Source of the DNA: Microbispora sp. NBC_01189
Lineage (GTDB): Bacteria; Actinomycetota; Actinomycetes; Streptosporangiales; Streptosporangiaceae
Reading direction: 5' to 3'
Assembly: GCF_036010665.1 (NCBI RefSeq)
Contig: NZ_CP108581.1
Span: 2,709,501-2,773,500, forward strand
Length of the DNA: 64,000 nucleotides
Shown: in pieces, positions 23,806-33,598 of the stretch
How the letters are laid out: each line of letters starts with the position of its first letter
How positions within the stretch are numbered: the first letter of the stretch is position 1
Program-made: the position numbers and the translations under genes
Notes under the pieces: generated by a model
Told to the model about the DNA's origin: nothing
Databases searched by the model: none
What the model saw: the letters and a program-made list of their open reading frames with translations, nothing else

Positions 23806-26505
23806 TCAGGCCGGGATCAACTGCCATTGCTGGTTGGCGCCGCCGTTGGCGGTCCACTGCACGACCTGGGCACCATCGGACGTGGACGCGCCGTACACGT
23901 CTGCCAACAGCCCGCTGGCATAGCTGACGATCGTGTAATAGCCGTCGCCGGTGGGCCGCAGGTACCACAGCTGGTTGGTGCCGCCGTTGGCGGTCCACTG
24001 CTGCAGTTGCAGCCCTTGGGTCGTACTGCTGCCGTTGACGTCGAGGACCTTGCCGGTGGGGACGTAGCGCAGGGTGTACGCACCGCCCTGACCGCTGGTG
24101 ACGGTCCACGCGGAGGCGCCGGTCTGCTGCACGACCTTGGCGCCGTCTGCGGTGGAGTTGCCGGCCACGGCGAGCGGCTTGCCGCTGTTGCGGTTGACGA
24201 TCCGGTAGGCCGCGCCCGAGACCGGGCCGCCCGAACCGGATCCGACATTGAAGTACTCGATCGCGTCGGTGAACGTCGTGGCACCCGACTTGGTGGTCGT
24301 CAGCACCAGGTACACCCGTGAGCCGCTCGCCGGCGTGGTGAAGGTGACCGGCTGGGTGACCCGCGAGCCGAGTGGGATGTTCAGTGTGGTCTGCCCCGAC
24401 GCGATCACAGTGCCGTCGGGCCGGTCGAGCCGTGCCGACCAGGAGAATCCGACGGAGGTGCCGCGCAGGTCGTCGTTGAAAACGGTGATGTTGCGGGTCA
24501 CGGATGCGTTGTAGGCGTAGGTGTTCACGGCCTGCGGCAGCGGGAAGGCGCCGTTGCCGTCGGAGGCTCCGGACGCCGACCAGTAGGGCAGGTCGATCGC
24601 CGCGACCGGATTGAACGCCGCTTGGACGCGCTGGATCTGGGGGTTGCTCCAAGGATCGGACAGGTTGTCCGCACCGTAGAGCGGATGACCGCCCTCCTCC
24701 GGCACGAAGTCCGTGGAACGCACCCCGGGCACGAAACCGGCCCACGCGGACAGCAGCGTGTACGGGCGCAGGTCGGCGGCGTCCTTGCCACGTTTGGCGG
24801 CCGTCGCCGTGGCGAACCACATGAAGCCCTGCTTGGTGTTGCACTTGTTCCAGACGTACTCGCCCTCACCATCGGGACGGCCGGTCACGGTGGCCACCCG
24901 CTCCCCGTACTGCCCGACGCCGTCGAGGTAGTGGGCGAAGACCGCGAAGTTGCCGTACCTCATGTTCGGGTACCGGCTGGGTGCGTCGGCGCCTGGCGCG
25001 GCGTCGAGGCTGACCGGGCGGGTGCCGTCGTTGCCGTTCATCGCCGCGTAGAGATCCTGCTCGAACTGCTCGGAGTCGTTGCCGAAGGTCGGTTCGTTGG
25101 CCTGGCTCCAGCGGATGACGGCGGGATGGTTGCGGTCCCGCAAGGTGAGCGCGCGGGCGTGGGCCACCATGTTGTCGTGCCCTGCGACGAAGTCCTGCGC
25201 GCTGCCGCGGATGCCGGTCTCGTCGATGATCATCAGGCCCATCTCGTCGGCCACGTCGAGCATGTACGGGCTGGCCGGCTCCTGGTGGATGCGCACCACG
25301 TTGTAGTTGAGCCGCTGGTAGTTGTCCACGGCCTGCGGCCAGCCGCCGTTGCCCGCAGACGGCGGGAGGAAGCCGGGCAGCGTGTCGTAGGCGTCGCCCT
25401 TGCCTCCGTTGTCGACCCGGTCGTAGTCCGCGCCCTGCAGATTGTCACCGCGGAAGTTCACCCGGACGCCGTTGACGTAGTAGTACTCGCCGTTCTGGGT
25501 GGTCTCACGGAACCCGAACCGGTACGTCGCGTCACTTGCCCGGCCGTCGTCGGTCGCCGCGCGAACCTTCAGCCGGTGGAGCTGGGCTCGATACCCCGAC
25601 TGGTAGGGGACGTTCGGCCACCAGTAAGAGGTGCTGCCGAGGTTCCACGCGACGGAATCGACCGTGACCTTGGCCGTCGACCGCGCCGCCACGGTCACGG
25701 TACGGGACGGCAGCGCCGGATAACCGAACGTTCCGCCGCCCTCCGACGACAGCTCGCCGGTCACCGTCACCGATCGGGCGTTGCTCGAGGTGTTGGTCAC
25801 CCACACGTCGTAGCCGAGGGTCTGATTCGCCACCGACGTGCGGATGAACGTGTCGCTGACGTACACGGCCGGGTACACCCGCAGGATCGCGGAGCGGAAG
25901 ATGCCCTGCGGGACCGCCTCGGACCAGTCGGCGGCCACGGGCACGATGTACTTGCCGTTCGCCGGGTTCTTCAGCGCGCCGCGGCCCTTCACGTCAACGG
26001 TGATCGTATGAGTGGTGCCCGGGGCGGCGTAGGCGCTGATGTCGAACTTCGACGGAGTGAAGGCCGTGGTCTGCGTCGCGACCACCCGGCCGTCCACCGA
26101 CAAGGTCGCCTGGTGGTTCACGGCGCCGAACTCGATCCACGTCGACTGCGGCTGCCCCGAGTCCGGCACCGTCACCGTACGCGAGTACACCGCCTGGGAC
26201 ACATCGGTGAACCCCTGCTTGTACCAGCCACCTCCGGGCACCTTGATCGACGTCGTGGACCGGCCCGCCGGGGTAAAGCTCCATGTCCCGGCGAGATCGA
26301 CCGAGGCGATCGCGGCATTGCCCGCGGTGAAGCCGTCGATGTCCCCAGCGGCGGCGGCGACCGTCGTGGTGGACTCCGACGGCGCGGACTGCTGTGCCGC
26401 CACAGCCGGCTGAGCCCCGATCATCGCAACCAGCAAGGCCGCCACCGCAGTCGGCCATTTGCTCATCGGCCATCGAGCACGACGAGGGAGATCGTTCCGA
26501 TTCAT
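23806..26505 (-). CDS. Secreted GH2-family glycoside hydrolase with C-terminal ricin-type (CBM13) module
   Basis: 899 aa from the ATG at 26505 (GAAAGGA upstream). A signal peptide ends near AVAA at about residue 38. Domain order: jelly-roll sugar-binding domain (about 55-210), immunoglobulin-like domain (about 220-320), TIM barrel (about 325-640), a small beta domain, then a beta-trefoil ricin module (about 770-899) with repeated QW-type motifs (LQQWTAN, VVQWTAN). The acid/base is probably Glu471 in WSQANEP, and the nucleophile candidate is in GEGEY. GH2 enzymes are exo-acting beta-galactosidases, mannosidases, glucuronidases or glucosaminidases; the specificity is open. The surrounding genes suggest removal of a hemicellulose side group. 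Confidence 0.85.
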   Translation of the reverse strand: MNRNDLPRRARWPMSKWPTAVAALLVAMIGAQPAVAAQQSAPSESTTTVAAAAGDIDGFTAGNAAIASVDLAGTWSFTPAGRSTTSIKVPGGGWYKQGFTDVSQAVYSRTVTVPDSGQPQSTWIEFGAVNHQATLSVDGRVVATQTTAFTPSKFDISAYAAPGTTHTITVDVKGRGALKNPANGKYIVPVAADWSEAVPQGIFRSAILRVYPAVYVSDTFIRTSVANQTLGYDVWVTNTSSNARSVTVTGELSSEGGGTFGYPALPSRTVTVAARSTAKVTVDSVAWNLGSTSYWWPNVPYQSGYRAQLHRLKVRAATDDGRASDATYRFGFRETTQNGEYYYVNGVRVNFRGDNLQGADYDRVDNGGKGDAYDTLPGFLPPSAGNGGWPQAVDNYQRLNYNVVRIHQEPASPYMLDVADEMGLMIIDETGIRGSAQDFVAGHDNMVAHARALTLRDRNHPAVIRWSQANEPTFGNDSEQFEQDLYAAMNGNDGTRPVSLDAAPGADAPSRYPNMRYGNFAVFAHYLDGVGQYGERVATVTGRPDGEGEYVWNKCNTKQGFMWFATATAAKRGKDAADLRPYTLLSAWAGFVPGVRSTDFVPEEGGHPLYGADNLSDPWSNPQIQRVQAAFNPVAAIDLPYWSASGASDGNGAFPLPQAVNTYAYNASVTRNITVFNDDLRGTSVGFSWSARLDRPDGTVIASGQTTLNIPLGSRVTQPVTFTTPASGSRVYLVLTTTKSGATTFTDAIEYFNVGSGSGGPVSGAAYRIVNRNSGKPLAVAGNSTADGAKVVQQTGASAWTVTSGQGGAYTLRYVPTGKVLDVNGSSTTQGLQLQQWTANGGTNQLWYLRPTGDGYYTIVSYASGLLADVYGASTSDGAQVVQWTANGGANQQWQLIPA

Positions 26506-27076
26506 GCGTAGTCCTTTCGGGTGCATCCCTTGTGCGACGGGCGTCTCGTCCGGCCGACGTCCGCGACGGCATCCAGCGGCGGCGTCCCGGCGTTCGTCCG
26601 TCACACCCGCAGCGATGTGCCGTCCGCCTTGAGACGCCTCCGTCGGGCCGCCAGGTCGTCACGGTTCGTTCGCGAGAGCCGCAATCTCAGCAGGGACAGG
26701 CCGTCGCTGCCGGTTTTGATGTTCGTACCGATTCGACGATGGGATCAGAGATCACACGAAAGCGTCCGGGGTCCCAGCCGTCAAGGGCTCAGGCTTCCGC
26801 AGAGATGGGATCACTTCGGCCAACCGGTTCAACCACAGCCGATCGGCATGGAGAAAGCGGAAGGTCATGTAACTTTCAGACCGCGTCGTAGATCTCATAC
26901 ATGGGATGTCAGCGACTCCAGGATCGAGCAGCGGAAGCGCATGCGGCACAGACCGTGTGTGCCTTGCCACGGCCGACCGACTCGGCTCGGTGCCGGTTTC
27001 CACCGAAGGCGCCCGCTGCGCGTAGGCGCAGCCGCCAGCATGGGGACGCAGGAACCACCACCCGGCGGACGCGGGG

Positions 27077-27089
27077 GTGAAAGTTTCAC
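27077..27089 (+). promoter_or_regulatory. GTGAAAGTTTCAC palindrome upstream of GH54
   Basis: Identical 13-mer to 14163-14175. It lies 252 bp before the GH54 start, in the direction of that gene. Confidence 0.55.
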
Positions 27090-27206
27090 GACAGCTCGTC
27101 GCAACAGTGCGAACGCATCGCGGTAAGAGCCCAGGCGGCGCCCCGACGGCACCCCGGGCGTCCAAGTGATGTGATCCACGTGCTTGACGCCGGGACCTTC
27201 ATTGAA

Positions 27207-27235
27207 TTGACTCCGCACTACCTACCCCCTAACCA
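27207..27235 (+). promoter_or_regulatory. Putative sigma70-type promoter of the GH54 gene
   Basis: TTGACT at 27207 and TAACCA at 27230 with a 17-bp spacer. The predicted start of transcription is near 27243, so the palindrome at 27261 would lie just downstream of +1. Confidence 0.45.
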
Positions 27236-27260
27236 TCGAATCGCTTCGGACGATCATTGA

Positions 27261-27274
27261 TGTTAGCGCTAACA
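27261..27274. promoter_or_regulatory. TGTTAGCGCTAACA palindrome (LacI-type operator)
   Basis: A 14-bp perfect palindrome of the CG-centred type bound by LacI-family repressors. It lies 66 bp before the GH54 start. Related sites are at 45892-45905 and 46205-46218. Confidence 0.6.
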
Positions 27275-27283
27275 CGGGCCTAG

Positions 27284-28798
<1,515 letters not shown>

Positions 28799-29025
28799 TT
28801 CCGGCCATCGGGTTCGGCGCATGAGGGCGATCGGGTGAAACGCCATTGGCAGAGGTCCGGACACCTGAATGGGGCTACGGCTCCCCAGACCGGGCCTCTG
28901 TCCCCAAGGCGCGAAACGGTCGCATGCGGCGGCGATGCAAGAGGTGGGAAAAGCCGTGCAGATCCCCAGGGTGGTCGGCCGCGGAAAGTCGATTCAGTGA
29001 TTCAGATCTAGTGATGGGACAATTC

Positions 29026-30573
29026 ATGGCACTGAGCATGGCGTCTGATGGTTACTCATCAGGACCATCGCGGAGCATCCGGTCGGCGCGCCGGTTGCTG
29101 ATCGCCCTTGTGGTGACCGCGCTCACCGCAGTGACGGCCCTCGTCTCCGCGCCGTCGGCCAATGCCTCCACCAGCCAATTCCGAGGCATGAACTGGGCCG
29201 TGCTCGGTGACAACTTCAGCACCGGCCCGCTCGTCGTGCAGGGCCTGAGCCAGTCCGACAGCAACGCGACGGTACGGGCCAAGGCCAACTCCCTCTACGA
29301 CTACATGGAATACATCATGGGGGTCAACACGGTCCGGTTACCCATCAACACTCACACTGTGGCCAGCACGACCTGGTGGAACTCCTACCGCGGCGCCATC
29401 GACGCCGCCACCGAACGTGGATTCAAGGTCATCCTGGCCTATTGGGAGGACGGCGCCGCCTCCGGCGGCAGGATCACGAACCTCACCGCATGGAACGCAA
29501 TGTGGTCGAGCGTGATCAACACGTACGGTTCGAACAGCAACGTCTACTTCGAGCCGATGAACGAGCCGCACGGCTACTCATCGGCGGACTGGCGCAACGT
29601 CGCGGCCAACTGGCTCAGCTCTCACCCCTCGGCGGCGCCCGGCCGGGTGCTCATCGGCGGCACCGGCTTCAGCCAGGACCTCCGGGACATCTGCAACGAC
29701 AGCCGCTTCAACTCGACGCTGCTGTCCTTTCACTACTACGCCTTCTTCTACAGCGCGATGACCTACGACGCCTTCCGAAGCCACATCCAGACGCTTCTGG
29801 GCAACTGCGCCTCCCGCGCGGTCGCGACCGAGTACGGCGCGCCGATGGCCACCGGCCTCAACTACGGCGACGCGAACAACACCGACAACTTCGTGCGCTA
29901 CCTCCGCGCCGTGGCCCAGGCCATGCGTGACAACCAGATGGGCGGCACCTACTGGCCCGCCCTCGGTGGCAAGATAACCGCGGGCCTCGGCTACGACCAC
30001 TACTCGATGTACTCCCTCGGCGGCAGCGGCACCAACCTCACCTTGGCCGTCCGCAACCAATCCGGCGCCGACCGGGTCCGTTACGGCTGGGGCGACACCG
30101 TCCGCGACTCCACCCCTTCGCCTTCGCCTTCGTCTTCGTCTTCGCCGCAGCCGGAAACGTTCTACCGGATCGACGCGCGCCACAGCGGCAAGGCCATGGA
30201 CGTCCAGCAGGCGAGCACCAACAACAGCGCGCGCGTCGACCAGTACACGTACAACGGCAACGCGTGGCAACAGTGGCGCTTCCAGGACGCCGGCAGCGGC
30301 TACTGGCGAATCATCAGCCGTCACAGCGGAAAGTGTCTTGATGTGGTGGGCGCTTCAACCGCCGACGGTGCCGAGCTCGTCCAGTACACCTGTGGCACCG
30401 GCACCAACCAGCAGTTCCAGATGGTCGCCAACGGCGGCTACTTCCAACTCCGGGCACGACACAGCGGCAAATGCGTGGACGTACCGTCCGCGTCCACCGC
30501 GGACGGCGTGATCCTCAAGCAGTACGCGTGCAACAGCGGCACCAACCAGCAGTGGTCGCGCACGGCCGTCTGA
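29026..30573 (+). CDS. Secreted GH5 glycanase with C-terminal CBM13
   Basis: 515 aa. I chose the ATG at 29026; one at 29014 is possible, and neither ribosome binding site is strong. A basic start precedes a signal peptide ending near NAS at about residue 46. The GH5 barrel (about 47-350) has VNTVRLPI, acid/base Glu180 in EPMNEPHG and nucleophile Glu269 in ATEYGAP. A short Ser/Pro linker leads to a ricin-type beta-trefoil (about 380-515) with three repeats carrying ARHSGK or SRHSGK and NQQ(F/W). Family members are mostly cellulases or mannanases; the exact substrate is uncertain. It lacks the palindromes found before its neighbours. Confidence 0.88.
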   Translation: MALSMASDGYSSGPSRSIRSARRLLIALVVTALTAVTALVSAPSANASTSQFRGMNWAVLGDNFSTGPLVVQGLSQSDSNATVRAKANSLYDYMEYIMGVNTVRLPINTHTVASTTWWNSYRGAIDAATERGFKVILAYWEDGAASGGRITNLTAWNAMWSSVINTYGSNSNVYFEPMNEPHGYSSADWRNVAANWLSSHPSAAPGRVLIGGTGFSQDLRDICNDSRFNSTLLSFHYYAFFYSAMTYDAFRSHIQTLLGNCASRAVATEYGAPMATGLNYGDANNTDNFVRYLRAVAQAMRDNQMGGTYWPALGGKITAGLGYDHYSMYSLGGSGTNLTLAVRNQSGADRVRYGWGDTVRDSTPSPSPSSSSSPQPETFYRIDARHSGKAMDVQQASTNNSARVDQYTYNGNAWQQWRFQDAGSGYWRIISRHSGKCLDVVGASTADGAELVQYTCGTGTNQQFQMVANGGYFQLRARHSGKCVDVPSASTADGVILKQYACNSGTNQQWSRTAV

Positions 30574-30613
30574 CGGTCGTCTCGACGTAACCGCGGATCC
30601 GCGGTCCATCCCT

Positions 30614-30652
30614 CCCCGGTGCCGATCCCGCGCTGCGCGATCGGTGCCGGGG
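30614..30652 (+). terminator. Terminator of the GH5 gene
   Basis: A 14-bp stem with two wobbles (CCCCGGTGCCGATC / GATCGGTGCCGGGG), 41 bp beyond the stop, with no clear T-run. Confidence 0.5.
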
Positions 30653-30723
30653 ATCCGCATCGCGGCGTCGCACGGTCGGCCCGAGGTGCGGTGCCGGTCC
30701 GGCTATGCCGTTTGCATGAGGGG

Positions 30724-31956
30724 ATGACGCCGGCCCGACTCGCAGAACTGCGAACAGTCCTGGCAGCACTTGCGGATTCCCCCATCGCCACGCTGGAAGC
30801 GCATCCGCTGCCGGCCAAGCGCGATCGGAACGGTGGGATTCCGCTCCATGCGGCCAGTCCGCTCGCTCAGCAGTTGTCGCAGCTCGTGGCTCAGACAGCG
30901 AAGTCGGCACCTTCGACGATGAACGTCGCCGCGACCGGTGAGGTGCTCTACCGGATGGTGGTGCCGGCGAAGGTCGCCGCACAGTTCGGTCAGGGACTCG
31001 TCCAGCCCATGAAGGCAGCTGCCGGTGGTATTTACGGCCCACTGGTCAACACTGGAGGCCGCATCACAGGCATGGCGACGTTTGTGCCAGTAACCTGCAG
31101 GACCGGCGTTGCGGGTGTCGCGGGTGCCGCGACCGGCTCGGCCGGCACAGCCGGTGTGGCCGCGGCCAGCGCCGGAGCGTTGACCGTGGCCGCGCCGCTC
31201 GTGCTGATGGCCGTCGCGGTCGGCGTCAGCGCCTACGCCGATCACCAGCGCCAGGAAGCGATCGAGCGGATCACCGACCTCCTGGAGCAGTTACATGAGG
31301 ACAACCTCGAGGACGAACGCAGCGAGCTGGACGGTTGCCGGGACGCGATCGACAAGGCGACGTCGATCCTCCTCGACCAGGGCAGAATCGGCCCGTCGTT
31401 AGGACTGGACACTTCGTCGTACGCGATCAGCACGGCGATCGAACGTGCCAAGCGCCGGCTCATGAAGTGGCAGGATGCGCTGGCCAAGCTGCCCGACGGC
31501 CCTGTCGAGCTCGGTGCGTTGACGAAATCGTTCCCCGGTCTCACCGAGGAGGGCGGAGTATTCCGCGCGCACCTTGAACTTGCACGACTCTCCATCGCTC
31601 TCAAACGCCGGGTGCTCGTGCTTCAGGCTGTCGAACACGCTCAGCTGGCGGGCACGAACAATCCGTTCAAGAGCTTCATCGGAACGCTGCACGACGACGA
31701 GCGTCGCGTCGACGAGTTGGAGACAGGCATCAACTCGGTCCTTATTCAACTGTCGACTCTCGAACTGAAGCGTGAAGGCGGCTTCCTCAGCATCATGTTC
31801 ACGCAGGGCGAGGTCGACGACCTGCTCAAAGCCGTATATCGTCTTCGCGCCTTGGGTGATGGTCTCAACATGGGAATCCACCAGACTGACGTTGCGATCG
31901 AGATCGAACGAAGCAGCGACGGATCTCTCGTAGTGTTCCCCGCAGTCGCTGCCTGA
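30724..31956 (+). CDS. Unrecognised 410-aa protein with central hydrophobic Gly/Ala segment
   Basis: No family recognised. The ATG at 30724 directly follows AGGGG. The N-terminal 100 residues look helical and amphipathic. Residues about 120-178 are very rich in Gly, Ala and Val (TGVAGVAGAATGSAG to LVLMAVAVGVSAYA) and could form a helical hairpin in a membrane. Beyond this come long charged helices, probably coiled coil (EAIERITDLLEQLHEDNLEDE). There is no signal peptide. The overall plan, soluble helices around a small-residue hydrophobic hairpin, resembles alpha-helical pore-forming proteins, but this is inference from pattern only. GC content is visibly below that of its neighbours, so the gene may be acquired. 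Confidence 0.65.
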   Translation: MTPARLAELRTVLAALADSPIATLEAHPLPAKRDRNGGIPLHAASPLAQQLSQLVAQTAKSAPSTMNVAATGEVLYRMVVPAKVAAQFGQGLVQPMKAAAGGIYGPLVNTGGRITGMATFVPVTCRTGVAGVAGAATGSAGTAGVAAASAGALTVAAPLVLMAVAVGVSAYADHQRQEAIERITDLLEQLHEDNLEDERSELDGCRDAIDKATSILLDQGRIGPSLGLDTSSYAISTAIERAKRRLMKWQDALAKLPDGPVELGALTKSFPGLTEEGGVFRAHLELARLSIALKRRVLVLQAVEHAQLAGTNNPFKSFIGTLHDDERRVDELETGINSVLIQLSTLELKREGGFLSIMFTQGEVDDLLKAVYRLRALGDGLNMGIHQTDVAIEIERSSDGSLVVFPAVAA

Positions 31957-32140
31957 CCGGATACGGCGAGCAACCCGACCACGCGCCTGTAGCGCCAGGA
32001 AGGCCGAACCGGATCGCTGCTGTCCCACCTGCGAGTGCACACCGACGCGCCCGAGGCCGCCTGGCACGAGAAACGGGCTGCGGAGATCGCAATGGTCGCG
32101 CCTACGGCGTCCGCCGGTACCTCCACGTCTGCCGGGGAAC

Positions 32141-33529
32141 ATGCGGGACATGGGGGCCGCGTCGTGGGAGGTGCGGCGGCTCGCGGAGCGGACGCCGCCG
32201 TCGCGGGAGCGGTTCGTCGACCTGTTGCGAGCCGTGTCGATCGTCGCGGTGGTCCTCGGACACTGGCTGGCGACGGTGGTCGGCTACGACGAGCACGGCG
32301 AGCTGACCGGCCGGTCGGCGCTGCCGGACCTGCCGTGGGCGCAGCCGCTCACCTGGGTGGTCCAGGTGATGCCCGTGTTCTTCTTCGTCGGCGGATACGC
32401 GAACGCGGTCTCCCTGGCCGCGGAGCGGCGGCGCGGAGGGAACGCCACAGAGTGGCTGATCAGGCGGAGCGGCCGGCTGGTCCCGCCGACCACGGCCCTG
32501 GTGCTGGTCATGGGAGGCGGCGCGCTGGCGGCCGGCCTGTTCGACGCCGACCCCGCCCGGGTCCGTACGGTGGTCTGGCTCGCCTCGATCCCGTTGTGGT
32601 TCCTCGTGGCCTACCTGATGGTGGTCGTGCTGACGCCGCCGATGCACGCCCTGCACCGCCGGTACGGACTCGCCGTCCCGCCGGTGCTGGTGGGGCTCGT
32701 CGCCGCCGGCGACGTGGCCCGTCTCCTCGGCCACGACTTCTGGGGGAACGGCAACTTCCTGTTCGGCTGGCTGGCCGTCCATCAGATGGGTTTCGCCTGG
32801 CGGGACGGCCTGCCGGCCCGCCCTCGCGTCGCCGGGTCGCTGCTGCTCGGCGGGGTCGGCGCGCTGCTCCTCCTCACGCTCGCCGGTCCCTACCCGATCA
32901 GCATGATCAATGTGCCGGGCGAGCGGCTGCACAACATGTCCCCGCCCAGCCTGGCCCTGCTCGCTGTCGCCACCGCCCAGATCGGGGCCGCGCTGCTGCT
33001 GCGGGATCGGGGCGAGCGATGGTTGCGGCACACCCGCCGGTGGACGGCCGTGGTCGCGGTCAACTCGGTGATCATGACGATCTTCCTCTGGCACGTCTCC
33101 GCCGCGATCCTGCTCGTCGCCGCGCTTCACGTCGCGGGCGTGCTGCCGACTCCTGAGGCCGGATCGGCCGCGTGGCTGGCCTGGCGGATCCCGTTGCTGG
33201 TCCTGTTCGCCGTCGTCCTCGCGCCGCTCGTCGCGATCTTCGGCCCGATCGAGATGCGCGGCGCCCGACGGTCCCGCCGGATCTCGCTCCCGGCGCCGGC
33301 CGGTCTTGCTCGCATGGCGTCCCGTCGGGTGCTCCGGCTGTGGCTGGCCCTGGCGGGATTCGCGGGAGTCGCCTTCGCCCTGCTCGCCAACAGCCTGTGG
33401 CCCAGCACCGCTCCGACCGTCTCCGGGATGCCGGCGGTCGCGCTGATCACCTACCTCGCCTGCGCGGCGGTCCTGCGACTGCTGCGCTCGACTCCTCCCG
33501 CCACGGAGGCCGGACCGGGCCACCGGTGA
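32141..33529 (+). CDS. Acyltransferase-3 family membrane protein
   Basis: 462 aa with about ten transmembrane helices. The N-terminal RERFVDLLRAVSIVAVVLGHW is the typical acyltransferase-3 start, with the conserved Arg/His pair, and MPVFFFVGGYAN is the expected second helix. These enzymes transfer acetyl or other acyl groups across the membrane to sugars, antibiotics or lipids. The C-terminal extension is about 80 residues with two more helices. The ATG lies close to GGGGA. No pathway is visible nearby, so the acceptor is unknown. Confidence 0.85.
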   Translation: MRDMGAASWEVRRLAERTPPSRERFVDLLRAVSIVAVVLGHWLATVVGYDEHGELTGRSALPDLPWAQPLTWVVQVMPVFFFVGGYANAVSLAAERRRGGNATEWLIRRSGRLVPPTTALVLVMGGGALAAGLFDADPARVRTVVWLASIPLWFLVAYLMVVVLTPPMHALHRRYGLAVPPVLVGLVAAGDVARLLGHDFWGNGNFLFGWLAVHQMGFAWRDGLPARPRVAGSLLLGGVGALLLLTLAGPYPISMINVPGERLHNMSPPSLALLAVATAQIGAALLLRDRGERWLRHTRRWTAVVAVNSVIMTIFLWHVSAAILLVAALHVAGVLPTPEAGSAAWLAWRIPLLVLFAVVLAPLVAIFGPIEMRGARRSRRISLPAPAGLARMASRRVLRLWLALAGFAGVAFALLANSLWPSTAPTVSGMPAVALITYLACAAVLRLLRSTPPATEAGPGHR

Positions 33530-33598
33530 CGCGAATGTCTGTCGAGATGCCGTGAACCCAGTAATTTAGGGGCTTCGCGTGAGAGGGAGTGGTGTTTC

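Noticed and set aside
23513..24844. 443-aa minus-strand frame running from tRNA-Leu into the GH2 gene
   Set aside because: It overlaps the GH2 frame on the same strand in another phase and reads through the tRNA; it has no domain.
26752..27165. 137-aa minus-strand frame in the GH2-GH54 intergenic region
   Set aside because: No ribosome binding site, no family resemblance, atypical composition, and it covers the GAAAGTTTC operator.
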